64,000 nucleotides of DNA from Terriglobia bacterium (GTDB lineage Bacteria; Acidobacteriota; Terriglobia; Terriglobales; Acidobacteriaceae): positions 1-64,000 of the forward strand of contig JAIQFH010000035.1 in the NCBI GenBank assembly GCA_020073385.1, given 5' to 3'. Numbering within the stretch: position 1 is the first letter of the stretch; every line of letters begins with the position of its first letter. A program made the position numbers and the translations under genes. The notes under the pieces were generated by a model, which saw only the letters and a program-made list of their open reading frames with translations, made no database searches and had not been told where the DNA came from. Shown one piece after another: positions 24,779 to 33,223 of the stretch.

Positions 24779-25485
24779 CCCGTCGCCGATGGATCGCCGA
24801 TCAAGTCTCGGGCAACCGAGCTGCGCTGACAGGAGCGCACGCTGACCACCTAGTTCGCGTGCTGCGCGTGCGCGTTGGGCAGGAATTCGACATCGTCGCC
24901 AACGGAGTGGTCCGCCAAGGTGTAGTCGTCGCGATCGCGGATAGCCTCGTCGATTTCGAGCTCGGCGAAGAAATCCCGGCTGAGCCCACCGCAATCAACC
25001 TGACCTTGCTACTGGCAATCTTCAAGTTCGATCGCATGGAATGGGCGATTGAGAAATGCACGGAGCTCGGGGTAACACGGATTGTCCCCGTGATCGCCCG
25101 CCGCACGGACTCGCATCTGGCGTCGGCATCCGCCAAGCGAGTTGAGCGCTGGCGCAGACTGACCGTGCAGGCCGCAGAGCAATCCCGTCGCGCGTCTCCG
25201 CCGGAGATCGCCAATCCCGTTAAGTTGCGTGAGGCGGTGACCCTTCCTGCCGAGTTGAAAATAGTGCTGTCCGAAGCCGAGGAACAGTCCCAACTGCGCG
25301 ACGTGGCCACGCCGTCAGGGGCAGTCCTGCTTGCCGTTGGGCCGGAGGGGGGATGGACAGAGGAAGAGTTGGAGCTTTTCCGAAAGCACGATTGGCTCTC
25401 GGCTTCACTGGGCTCTACAATCCTTCGCGCCGAAACCGCCGCCATCGCGGCCACTGCGATTACAATGTCGGCACTCAGGAGATAG
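24775..25485 (+). CDS. rsmE: 16S rRNA (uracil1498-N3)-methyltransferase RsmE
   Basis: A 237-residue SPOUT methyltransferase. The N-terminal PUA-like domain (MTRRRWIADQVSGNRAALTG) precedes the knotted C-terminal domain: LLLAIFKFDRMEWAIEKCTE, ELGVTRIVPVIARR, then the knot motifs VGPEGGWTEEE and LGSTILRAETAA, which form the S-adenosylmethionine pocket. It methylates U1498 in the ribosomal decoding centre. ATG 24775, with TTGGA seven to eight bases upstream. An earlier in-frame ATG at 24691 lacks domain sequence. Confidence 0.95.
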   Translation: MTRRRWIADQVSGNRAALTGAHADHLVRVLRVRVGQEFDIVANGVVRQGVVVAIADSLVDFELGEEIPAEPTAINLTLLLAIFKFDRMEWAIEKCTELGVTRIVPVIARRTDSHLASASAKRVERWRRLTVQAAEQSRRASPPEIANPVKLREAVTLPAELKIVLSEAEEQSQLRDVATPSGAVLLAVGPEGGWTEEELELFRKHDWLSASLGSTILRAETAAIAATAITMSALRR

Positions 25486-25494
25486 AATCTCGCC

Positions 25495-25875
25495 ATGAAT
25501 AAAGGTCACATCTATTTCGAAATCCAGGCAGACGATCCCGCGCGGGCAGTTCGTTTTTATTCCCTGGTATTCGGATGGAAGTTCGATGAGATCCCGGGAT
25601 TGCCAGTGCCTTACTGGCGTATTGAAACTGGCGGATCAAGAGGTGGACTGTTGAAGCGGCCGGCCAAGACTCCGCCGCCGCAATGTGGCACCAACGCGTT
25701 CGTGTGTTCGCTTGAAGTCGAGAATTTCGACGCTACCGCAAAAACGATTGAGCAACTTGGTGGAATCGTGGCCTTGCCGAAGTTTGCGGTGCCGAACACG
25801 TGCTGGCAGGGATATTTCGTGGATCCGGAAGGAAATACGTTTGGCATCTTCCAGGTGGATCCAAAGGCACGGTAG
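25495..25875 (+). CDS. VOC/glyoxalase-fold protein
   Basis: A 126-residue vicinal-oxygen-chelate protein with two beta-alpha-beta-beta-beta units. The first is GHIYFEIQADDPARAVRFYS, the second begins near residue 66 (NAFVCSLEVENFDATAKTIE) and ends GYFVDPEGNTFGIFQVD. His and Glu in these positions normally bind a divalent metal (HIYFEI, and the late Glu/Gly segment). It resembles the lactoylglutathione-lyase-related YkcA/CFP30B group; the substrate is unknown. It follows rsmE by nine bases and is probably in the same operon. Confidence 0.88.
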   Translation: MNKGHIYFEIQADDPARAVRFYSLVFGWKFDEIPGLPVPYWRIETGGSRGGLLKRPAKTPPPQCGTNAFVCSLEVENFDATAKTIEQLGGIVALPKFAVPNTCWQGYFVDPEGNTFGIFQVDPKAR

Positions 25876-25901
25876 AGATGTCTTCCTGAGAAAGTCAAAA
25901 T

Positions 25902-25948
25902 CCCCACCCTGTCGCACAAAACGCGACAAGGGTGGGGCACCCTCTGGT
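25902..25948. repeat. CCCCACCCTGTCGC hairpin repeat
   Basis: Arms CCCCACCCTGTCGC and GCGACAAGGGTGGGG with a loop of about ten bases, 26 bases after the VOC gene. A diverged relative is at 11-37. It has no T-run, so it is not a standard intrinsic terminator. Confidence 0.8.
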
Positions 25949-25975
25949 GCTGTGTAATTCCGCACAGGTTTCCTC

Positions 25976-28966
25976 ATGCCGGCAGGTGATATCCTGCCCG
26001 CAATGCCGTCGAAGTCTAATTCCCGCCCTGCTGCCTTCATTCCTGACGAGCGCCAGCGTGAAGCGATCGAGCACGTTGACGGGCCCATGCTCGTCGTCGC
26101 TGGAGCCGGTACAGGCAAGACGTCGGTTCTGACCCATCGCATCGAGCAGCTGGTGAGGGAAGGCCATGCCCGCACCGATGAGATTCTCGCCCTGACTTAC
26201 ACCGTGAACGCGGCCGAGGAAATGCAGGAGCGGGTGCGCAGGTTGCTGGGTGGAAAAGTCGTACAAGCGCTGACCTTTCACGATTACTGCCTGAAGCTGC
26301 TGAGGCGTGTGGGAAAGGATTTCGGTGTCCTGGATGAAAAAGATCTCTGGATTTATCTGCGCCGGCGCATCCACGACCTCCGTCTGGAGCATTACATTCG
26401 CGCGGCCAACATTGGGCAGTTCCTCAATGACCTGCTGGAGTTCGTCAACCGCTGTCACGACGAGTTGGTGACGCCGGAGAAGTACGCAGACTACGTTGCG
26501 CGCATCGAACGGCGCGAAGTTCCCATCCCGCGGGTAGTGAAATCCAAGACGGTGCTTGATGATGAAGAGGTGCTGGGTCGATGCCGGGAGATTGCCCGGG
26601 TGTTCTCCACCGTGGAGCGCTGGCTCATGGAAGAGAACCTCGGCACCTTCAGTCATATGATCACGCGTGCGCACACCCTGCTGCACAGTGATGAGTCTGC
26701 GTTGGCCGAGGCCCGCGGCGGCGCCCGCTTCATCCTCGCGGACGAATTTCAGGACGCCAATTTTGCCCAGATCAAGATTCTGGCTCGTCTGGCCGGGGCG
26801 GAGGGGAATCTTTTCGCCGTTGGCGATCCCGACCAGTCGATTTATAGATTCCGCGGAGCATCCAGCGAGGCGTTCGAACTCTTTCAGCGAAACTTTCCCG
26901 GTGCGAAGCGCGTGGTGCTCGAAAAGAATCGACGCTCGACCACACCGATCCTGCAGACGGCGTTCACAGTCATTAACGAAAATCCTCCAGTTTTTTCCAA
27001 GAAGCATAGCAGCGCGTTTGCGTATCACCGTGTGCCGCTGCAATCCGCCCGTGACGAAGAGGCTACAGCTTCCGGTTTACGATCCACCAATCTGCCGGTG
27101 ACTGCAATCCTTCTGAAGGACAGGGCCTCAGAAGGGCCCGACTTGGTGGCGTATCTGCGCGAGGTGCAGCGCAAGTCGAGATGCAAGTGGTCTGACTTCG
27201 GAGTCTTGTATCGCTCCCACCTGCATCGCGATGATCTGGTGCAGGAACTCGCCCAAGCCGGCATCCCGTTTGTGATCGAGAGCATGGATATTTCGGACAC
27301 TCCTGAGGCGCGTGACCTGTTTGCCTGCTTGTACGTGATTGTCTCCAGCGGAGATGACGTAAGTCTGATGCGGGTGGCGGGCCTGCCGTGTTTCCGAGTG
27401 AATCCGGAGCAGTTGCGGCAGGTCATGCGGGCCATCGCGCGTGACAATCGCGAATCGCAGGTCGTGCCTCTGGTCACCGCGCTCGATCGCGTGGACGGCG
27501 GCGCTGAGGTCATAGCACGGGTGCGGCGAGTGCGCGAGATGATTCAAGCTCGCGACGCCAAAGGCCGGGCGGCGCTCGATATTGTGGTCCGGGAATTTGC
27601 CCTCGAGACGTCCTCCGCGATCCTGCAAGCTGCGCTGCACTTTGTTGAGGACTGGGAGAAGAAGAAGATTAACAAGACTGCAGACCTCGAAGAGCTTGTC
27701 GACTATCTCGGCTATTTTCGCGAGGCCAATGGGGTGATTCCGCTGCGGTCGGACGAGAACGAAAACGCAGTACGCCTGATGACAGTCCACGGGGCTAAGG
27801 GACTTGAGTTCCCGCACGTTTTCATTCTGCGCGCAATCTCTCCTTCGTTTCCGTCTTCGTACAAAGAGACACTGGTTGCTTTTCCGCGCGAATTGCGCGA
27901 TCCAGATTCGTTGACCGAGGCAGATGACAAGACACTGCATGAACAGGAGGAGCGGCGCCTGTTTTACGTCGCGATGACTCGCGCCCGTGATTCGCTGCGC
28001 ATCTACGCGCGCGAGGGAACAGGCAAGAATGACAAGACTCCTCCCGGGTATCTGAGGGAGTTGATCAAGAACAAGGCTGTGGCTCCATGGTTCCGGGCGA
28101 TTCCGGCAGGGGGCGCGCAAGCGACTCTCGACATTGCCGCCGCGGCGTCTCCACTGTATCCCGAAGAGTCGCGAACCACTCGCTGGTTCGAATTGCCGGT
28201 TTTGGAAGGGCTGCACAAGCGCTTGAGTGCGTCGGCAGTCGAGACCTACCAGAGGTGCGGGTTACAGTTCAAGCTGGAGCGGGACTGGCGCATCGCTGCC
28301 AAGCCTGCTGCGGCCATGCAATACGGGGCTGCAATTCATCGCGTGCTCAGAACCTATTTTGAGTCGATTCGGCTGGGTCGGCCCAAGAGCGACCAGGAAA
28401 TCATCGAACTCTTTTGCCTGGATCTTGCCAGCGCCAGGATTCAGGAGGCCTACCAGCATGAACTATACGAGAAGCAGGGCATCCTGCAATTGCAGGATTT
28501 TCTCTCGAAGACGCGTTCGATTCCTGCTGCGCCGGTCCTGCACACGGAAGAATCGTTCGAGATCAAGGTCGGAGAGACAACGGTTGTCGGGCGCATCGAC
28601 CGGATCGATCAGCGTCCGGACGGAACCGTCGCCATCATCGACTACAAGACGGGCAAGGCGCGCGATCAGGAATCGGCGGATGAGAGTCTTCAGCTGTCCC
28701 TGTACGCCATTGCCGCGAAGGAGAAGTGGAAGTACAGCGTCGGGGCTCTGATTTTTCACAACCTGGAAGAAAACGTTCCTGTGATGACCTCGCGCTCGGA
28801 GTCACAGTTGCTGTCAGCTCGCGCCTGCGTGGAAGATGCGGCCCAGGGGATTGCCGACGGTGTGTTCGAGGCGAAAGTGGGGCAGCATTGCAGCTTCTGC
28901 GCGTATCGGAGTCTCTGCCCTGAAAAGGAAAAGCGCATTCCACGGCTGGCGGCCGCGAAGGTTTAG
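25976..28966 (+). CDS. UvrD/PcrA-like helicase fused to an Fe-S PD-(D/E)XK nuclease domain
   Basis: A 996-residue superfamily 1 helicase-nuclease. Helicase motifs are intact: Walker A AGAGTGKT (42-49), Ia LALTYTVNAAEEM, II ILADEFQDAN, III VGDPDQSIYRFRGA, V MTVHGAKGLEFPHV, VI RLFYVAMTRARD. From about residue 745 a RecB/AddB-type nuclease follows: GAAIHRVL, VGRIDRID and IIDYKTGKA (catalytic Asp and D-x-K), then LQLSLYA. C761 (ETYQRC) with C972, C975 and C981 (HCSFCAYRSLC) form the four-cysteine 4Fe-4S staple known in AddB and AdnA/B. It is expected to unwind and cut DNA ends in repair. ATG 25976 or 26003. Confidence 0.93.
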   Translation: MPAGDILPAMPSKSNSRPAAFIPDERQREAIEHVDGPMLVVAGAGTGKTSVLTHRIEQLVREGHARTDEILALTYTVNAAEEMQERVRRLLGGKVVQALTFHDYCLKLLRRVGKDFGVLDEKDLWIYLRRRIHDLRLEHYIRAANIGQFLNDLLEFVNRCHDELVTPEKYADYVARIERREVPIPRVVKSKTVLDDEEVLGRCREIARVFSTVERWLMEENLGTFSHMITRAHTLLHSDESALAEARGGARFILADEFQDANFAQIKILARLAGAEGNLFAVGDPDQSIYRFRGASSEAFELFQRNFPGAKRVVLEKNRRSTTPILQTAFTVINENPPVFSKKHSSAFAYHRVPLQSARDEEATASGLRSTNLPVTAILLKDRASEGPDLVAYLREVQRKSRCKWSDFGVLYRSHLHRDDLVQELAQAGIPFVIESMDISDTPEARDLFACLYVIVSSGDDVSLMRVAGLPCFRVNPEQLRQVMRAIARDNRESQVVPLVTALDRVDGGAEVIARVRRVREMIQARDAKGRAALDIVVREFALETSSAILQAALHFVEDWEKKKINKTADLEELVDYLGYFREANGVIPLRSDENENAVRLMTVHGAKGLEFPHVFILRAISPSFPSSYKETLVAFPRELRDPDSLTEADDKTLHEQEERRLFYVAMTRARDSLRIYAREGTGKNDKTPPGYLRELIKNKAVAPWFRAIPAGGAQATLDIAAAASPLYPEESRTTRWFELPVLEGLHKRLSASAVETYQRCGLQFKLERDWRIAAKPAAAMQYGAAIHRVLRTYFESIRLGRPKSDQEIIELFCLDLASARIQEAYQHELYEKQGILQLQDFLSKTRSIPAAPVLHTEESFEIKVGETTVVGRIDRIDQRPDGTVAIIDYKTGKARDQESADESLQLSLYAIAAKEKWKYSVGALIFHNLEENVPVMTSRSESQLLSARACVEDAAQGIADGVFEAKVGQHCSFCAYRSLCPEKEKRIPRLAAAKV

Positions 28967-28992
28967 GGGTTCGTGTGCCGCAAAATGAGGGC

Positions 28993-29110
28993 CTGTCATT
29001 CCGAACGCAGCAAGGAATTCTCTATCACTGGCAGCACTTCCGTGGGTAGGGATGCTTCGACTCCGAACGAGTTCGCTTCGCGATCTCGTTCTCCGCTCAG
29101 CATGACAGGA
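28993..29110. repeat. TGTCATTCCGAAC/CTCAGCATGACAGG repeat
   Basis: Left end CTGTCATTCCGAACGCAGC, right end CTCCGCTCAGCATGACAGG, with internal inverted bits (CGAACGAG/CTCGTTC). Same general family as 14857, 16174 and 20114. It lies just beyond the helicase stop and abuts the terminator of the microgene. Confidence 0.75.
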
Positions 29111-29111
29111 T

Positions 29112-29142
29112 AAAAAACTTAGGGGACGCATTGAGCGTCCCC
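29112..29142 (-). terminator. Intrinsic terminator of the 13-codon microgene
   Basis: On the minus strand GGGGACGC, a five-base loop, GCGTCCCC, then TAAG and six T. The stem is perfect (29122-29142) and the T-run is at 29112-29117. It starts 22 bases after the microgene stop. Confidence 0.85.
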
Positions 29143-29164
29143 TGTTGACTTCGTACTGAACTTG

Positions 29165-29206
29165 CTAGTGTTTCTTTTTCTTCTTTGCCTTTTTCTTGGT
29201 TGCCAT
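29165..29206 (-). CDS. 13-residue lysine-rich microprotein (putative)
   Basis: ATG 29206 to TAG encodes MATKKKAKKKKKH: nine lysines in 13 residues. AGGA lies five bases upstream and GGGAG just before it. A -35/-10 promoter and an intrinsic terminator enclose it, giving a predicted transcript of about 155 bases. Lysine-rich microproteins of this look occur as unannotated or hypothetical entries in related bacteria (from memory, not checked). It could bind nucleic acid or acidic partners, or the transcript could be a small RNA with an incidental ORF. It is separate from the helicase (other strand) and the thiolase (divergent). Confidence 0.55.
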   Translation of the reverse strand: MATKKKAKKKKKH

Positions 29207-29270
29207 TGTTCCTATTCTCCCTTCCATTCTTCATGGAAATGTGCAGTGGTCTTTTACTGCAACTAGTTGA

Positions 29271-29299
29271 TGTATAGAGTTAATGAAAAATGAAGTCAA
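29271..29299 (-). promoter_or_regulatory. Sigma-70-type promoter of the microgene
   Basis: Minus strand: -35 TTGACT (29294-29299), 17-base spacer, -10 TATACA (29271-29276). Transcription is predicted to begin near 29264, leaving a leader of about 58 bases. Confidence 0.75.
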
Positions 29300-29540
29300 G
29301 AAAAAAATGATGATCGATTCGCGCAGGTTGTGGCACCAAAGTCATGACGAAAGAATTTCTTCGACGAATGTCAACCATTATTTTCAGGAAGCGTTGGCAA
29401 AACTCCGAGTTGCGATCTCACTCATCGAACCATGGCGAGCAATTTCCAATCGCACAAGAAGTCAGAAACGTCGAAAGCAGAAATCGGGACTCTGGCAACT
29501 CCGCTGACCCGCGCAAAGCCAACTCTTGGGCTTGCTCATC

Positions 29541-29566
29541 TATAATGATGACGCGAAATCTTCGCG
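29541..29566 (+). promoter_or_regulatory. Possible -10 and leader hairpin of the thiolase gene
   Basis: A consensus TATAAT (29541-29546) lies 34 bases before the thiolase start, without a clear -35. CGCGAA, ATC, TTCGCG (29552-29566) forms a six-base-pair hairpin right before the AGGAG ribosome site. Confidence 0.4.
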
Positions 29567-29579
29567 AGGAGCCCGATTC

Positions 29580-30776
29580 ATGGCCTCTTTTGACGATGTT
29601 GTCATCATCTCCGGTTGCCGCACCCCGGTTGGAAAGTTCCAAGGTAGCCTCGCCGATTTCACCGCGCCGCAGCTCGGCGCCATGGTGGTACGTGAAGCGG
29701 TGAAGCGCGCTGGCGTCGATCCCGCGCAAATCGACGAGTGCATCATGGGCAACGTTATCTCCGCCGGACTCGGGCAGAATCCCGCGCGACAGGCAGCAAT
29801 CTTCGGCGGACTCACTCCCGCGACAGGTGCCATGACAATCAACAAGGTGTGCGGCTCGGGATTGAAATCCGTCGCCCTCGCAGCGCAAGCGGTGCAAACC
29901 GGAAACAGTTCGATCGTTGTTGCGGGCGGAATGGAATCGATGACCAACGCGCCATATCTTCTGCCGCAAGCGCGCAAGGGTTACCGTCTGGGCAACGCGC
30001 AGGTGATCGACTCGATGGTGCATGACGGACTCTGGGATATCTACAACGACTACCACATGGGCATCACGGGTGAGAACGTCGCGGAAAAGTACGGCATCAC
30101 TCGCGAGGAACAGGATGAGTTCGCAGTGAACTCCCACCGGAAGGCCGTCGCTGCGATCAAGGAATGTCGCTTCAAGTCGCAGATCATGCTCGTCGAAATT
30201 GCGGCGAAGAAGAAAGGCGCACCTCCGACCATTTTTGACAAGGATGAGAGCCCGCGCGAGGAAACCACCATTGAAGTCTTACGATCGCTGAAGCCGGCCT
30301 TCAAGAAAGATGGAACTGTGACGGCGGGGAACGCTCCCGGAGTGAATGATGGTGCTGCCGCAGTGGTGGTCACGAGTGCCAAGCGCGCCGCGGAGCTCGG
30401 GGCCAAGCCGATGGTGCGCATCGTTGCGCAGGCTACCAGCGGAGTCGAACCCAAATGGGTCATGATGGCCCCCGTTGGGGCAGTGCGACAGATTTGGGAA
30501 AAGACTGGTTGGAAGAATGAAGATGTCGATCTCTACGAATTGAATGAGGCTTTCTCTGTTCAGGCGCTTGGGGTCATGCGCGAGTTAGGACTCAATCCCG
30601 ACAAGGTCAACGTAAACGGCGGCGCCGTTGCCATCGGACATCCGATCGGCGCCAGCGGGGCGCGTGTTCTGGTTACACTGATCTATGAGATGATCCGCCG
30701 CGACGTTAAGCGGGGGATTGCGGCGCTTTGCCTCGGGGGAGGGAATGCGGTGGCGATGGCAGTGGAGCGCGACTAA
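29580..30776 (+). CDS. Acetyl-CoA acetyltransferase (thiolase)
   Basis: A 398-residue thiolase. The acyl-accepting Cys91 is in [23 protein letters not shown] (about 350-361) holds the catalytic His, and ALCLGGGNA (about 381-389) holds the second Cys. [12 protein letters not shown] is the usual loop. It condenses two acetyl-CoA to acetoacetyl-CoA or runs the reverse in fatty-acid breakdown. ATG 29580 has AGGAG nine bases upstream. No PHB or beta-oxidation genes flank it, so the direction is open. Confidence 0.95.
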   Translation: MASFDDVVIISGCRTPVGKFQGSLADFTAPQLGAMVVREAVKRAGVDPAQIDECIMGNVISAGLGQNPARQAAIFGGLTPATGAMTINKVCGSGLKSVALAAQAVQTGNSSIVVAGGMESMTNAPYLLPQARKGYRLGNAQVIDSMVHDGLWDIYNDYHMGITGENVAEKYGITREEQDEFAVNSHRKAVAAIKECRFKSQIMLVEIAAKKKGAPPTIFDKDESPREETTIEVLRSLKPAFKKDGTVTAGNAPGVNDGAAAVVVTSAKRAAELGAKPMVRIVAQATSGVEPKWVMMAPVGAVRQIWEKTGWKNEDVDLYELNEAFSVQALGVMRELGLNPDKVNVNGGAVAIGHPIGASGARVLVTLIYEMIRRDVKRGIAALCLGGGNAVAMAVERD

Positions 30777-30823
30777 CTGAGCACGACTCACCACAGAGGA
30801 CACAGAGGCTCACAGAGAAGTTT

Positions 30824-32968
30824 CTAGCTTACTCCCGCCAGCGGCAGCGTCACTGTGAATACCGCTCCACCATCCGGAGCATTCGCCGCTTCCACGCTCC
30901 CGTTGTGTTCTTTCATCACCGACTTGCAGATACTCAGACCCAGGCCGGTCCCGCGTCCGGGACGCTTCGTCGTAAAGAACGGATCGAAGATGCTGGGCAG
31001 ATTCTCCTTGGGAATGCCGGGGCCATCGTCGTGGAAGCTGACCCATACCGTGCCGTTTCCCTTACCGAGGCGGATGCGCAAGGTTCCCCGATCGCGGGCC
31101 TCGCGGATTGCCTGCTCGGCATTCACGATAAGGTTCAGAAATACCTGCATCAGTTGATGCGGATCTCCCAGCGCGTAGGGCATCCCCGTCTCTTTCAGGA
31201 AATCCACCGTGATGTTGTTCTTGCGCAGCGAATAGGCGTGCAGGTTCAGCGTGCGCTCCACGATCTCGACCAGATTGATGCGGCTCTTTCCCGGCGCCGG
31301 CGGACGCGAGAAGTAGGTCAGGTTTTGCACGATATCGGCGGCGCGCCGCGCCTGCTGCTGCAACATGCCGAGTTGCTTGCGCGAGGTTTCGTTGGTCTCT
31401 GTGTCTTGAAGCAGTTCGCTTACGCCCAGAATGCTGGTCAATGGATTGTTGAGTTCGTGGGCCACGCCGCCGATCATTGCGCCCATGGCGGCTAGGCGCT
31501 CGCTCTCGACGACCTGCTGTTCCAGCTTGCGCTCGATGGTGATATCGCGCACCGAGAAAATCACCCCGCTGATCTTTCCTTCGGCATCGGCCAGTTGGCT
31601 GCCGGCGGCGCGCATCGTCCGCCCGTTGCCATCGCGATGCCGCGTGCCGTACTCGGCCGCTCCAAACGCCTGGTCCCCCGAAACTAACGTGTGATACAGC
31701 GAGACCAGATCCGGCGCATGGTCCGCCATTTCCGAGATCTTCCTCCCCAACATTTCGTCCGGCCCGTAGCCGAGAAGAGCCTGCGCCCGCGAACTCACGA
31801 AGGTATACCGCTCCTCCAGATCCACCACCAGGATCAGATCAGGGAAACTCTCCAGCAAGCGGCTACGGAACTCTTCCTGCTGTGCCAGTTGCCGCTCCAT
31901 GTTGCGTTTTTCGGTGATGTCGACCAGAGTTCCCTGGTAGCGGATGATATTTCCCGCGGCATCCCATACGGCCCGTGAGGAATCGAGAAAAATGGCGGGC
32001 TTGCCATCCTTGCGCCGCAACTTGATTTCGCGTGTGCGCACGCCGCCGCGGTCGTCCACCGCGCGTCCTAACACTGCCGGTCCGCTGTCGAAGCTCAGCG
32101 CCGCCGGCTCGAGCGAGAGCAACTCCCCTTTCTCGGGGTATCCAAGCATGCTGACCAGCGCCGGGTTCGCGTCGAGCAACTGTCCTTCAGGAGTACTGAA
32201 ATAAACACCCTCCTGCAGGGTTTCGAACAATTCCGTGAACCGCAGTTCCTTCTCGCGCTGTTCGGTTACATCCCGGCCGAGGACACTAGCTCCGACTACC
32301 TCGTCTCCTTTGACAATCCCGTTCAGCACGCAATCGAAATAGAGTGGGCGCGAGCTGTTTTTCAGGCGGATACGGACCGTTCCCGTCCAGCGTTTCTTCT
32401 CGAGAAATCGTCCCAGTCCGCGTTCCACTTCCTCGCGCGCGGGTTCCTCGAGCAGGTCGTAGACCTTGCTGCCCACCAGTTGCGAGTACGTAAGCCCTGT
32501 CAGCTCTGCGACGCGACGGTTGACGGTCCGAAGCGTGCCGTCGAGTGATACCGCACAGGCCGGGTCATCGAGCGAATCAATGAGCTCTTTGAAGTTGCGC
32601 TGGGAGCGCATGATGACCTGGCTGAGCTGATCAAGTTGCTCTTCGGAAGGTGCCGCCCCAACGTGCTCCTGCAATCCCCGGAGCAGTCCCTTGAGTTCGC
32701 TGACTTCGCGCCGCCGACCATATGCATAAGCGGCGAATAAGACCGAGAGCACCAGCACGCCGATGGGAATGGCGCGCAATTGAAAGGGTATGCCCTCCAG
32801 TCGCTCCCACAGCAAGGCCACCAGGGCGACCGAGAGAAAGATCATGAACAGGAGTACCCATCGCCAAAGCTGAGACTCCTCCCGATCAAGATTTCCTGGG
32901 GGATTTGGACGCTGGGGAGGGGCTGGGTCGGGACTCATAGGGAATAAGGGTTTTTCCTGAACGCTCAT
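30824..32968 (-). CDS. Membrane-anchored PAS-domain sensor histidine kinase
   Basis: A 714-residue hybrid-free sensor kinase. Two membrane helices lie near residues 35-85 (WRWVLLFMIFLSVALVALLW and IPIGVLVLSVLFAAYAYG) with almost no external loop. Three PAS units follow (starting about 125, 250 and 375). The HisKA phosphoacceptor is near residue 500 (GGVAHELNNPLTSILG). The ATPase domain has N box NLIVNAEQAI, G1 DDGPGIP, F box FDPFFTTKRPG and G2 GTGLGLSICK. It likely senses a cytosolic or membrane redox/ligand cue. No response regulator is adjacent, so it is an orphan kinase. The start is uncertain (ATG 32968, TTG 32995 or ATG 32938). Confidence 0.93.
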   Translation of the reverse strand: MSVQEKPLFPMSPDPAPPQRPNPPGNLDREESQLWRWVLLFMIFLSVALVALLWERLEGIPFQLRAIPIGVLVLSVLFAAYAYGRRREVSELKGLLRGLQEHVGAAPSEEQLDQLSQVIMRSQRNFKELIDSLDDPACAVSLDGTLRTVNRRVAELTGLTYSQLVGSKVYDLLEEPAREEVERGLGRFLEKKRWTGTVRIRLKNSSRPLYFDCVLNGIVKGDEVVGASVLGRDVTEQREKELRFTELFETLQEGVYFSTPEGQLLDANPALVSMLGYPEKGELLSLEPAALSFDSGPAVLGRAVDDRGGVRTREIKLRRKDGKPAIFLDSSRAVWDAAGNIIRYQGTLVDITEKRNMERQLAQQEEFRSRLLESFPDLILVVDLEERYTFVSSRAQALLGYGPDEMLGRKISEMADHAPDLVSLYHTLVSGDQAFGAAEYGTRHRDGNGRTMRAAGSQLADAEGKISGVIFSVRDITIERKLEQQVVESERLAAMGAMIGGVAHELNNPLTSILGVSELLQDTETNETSRKQLGMLQQQARRAADIVQNLTYFSRPPAPGKSRINLVEIVERTLNLHAYSLRKNNITVDFLKETGMPYALGDPHQLMQVFLNLIVNAEQAIREARDRGTLRIRLGKGNGTVWVSFHDDGPGIPKENLPSIFDPFFTTKRPGRGTGLGLSICKSVMKEHNGSVEAANAPDGGAVFTVTLPLAGVS

Positions 32969-33223
32969 CCTAATGCACTGAATCAGCGCCAACAACCGGA
33001 TTGTTTTACTTCTTGGTACCGGAGGCCAATGAACCTTCGCCCAAAATGGGACGTGAATTTATCCGCGCAAAATAGGCCATTTCTCGGTTTTCCACAGCCC
33101 TTGGTGACATCCGTCACAGCCAGCGCTCCCTACAGATAGATAACGTTTCTGCTGAGTGCAATGCGAGGATCCCCTGCTCTGACTTGGCGGAGTGGGAGGA
33201 TTTGAGTAGTCGGCACCTGTCCC

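Noticed and set aside
25895..28216. Two long open frames antisense to the helicase-nuclease
   Set aside because: Helicase motifs on the plus strand explain the whole region.
29283..29703. Short plus-strand open frames upstream of the thiolase
   Set aside because: They overlap the microgene promoter and the thiolase start and show no conserved features.
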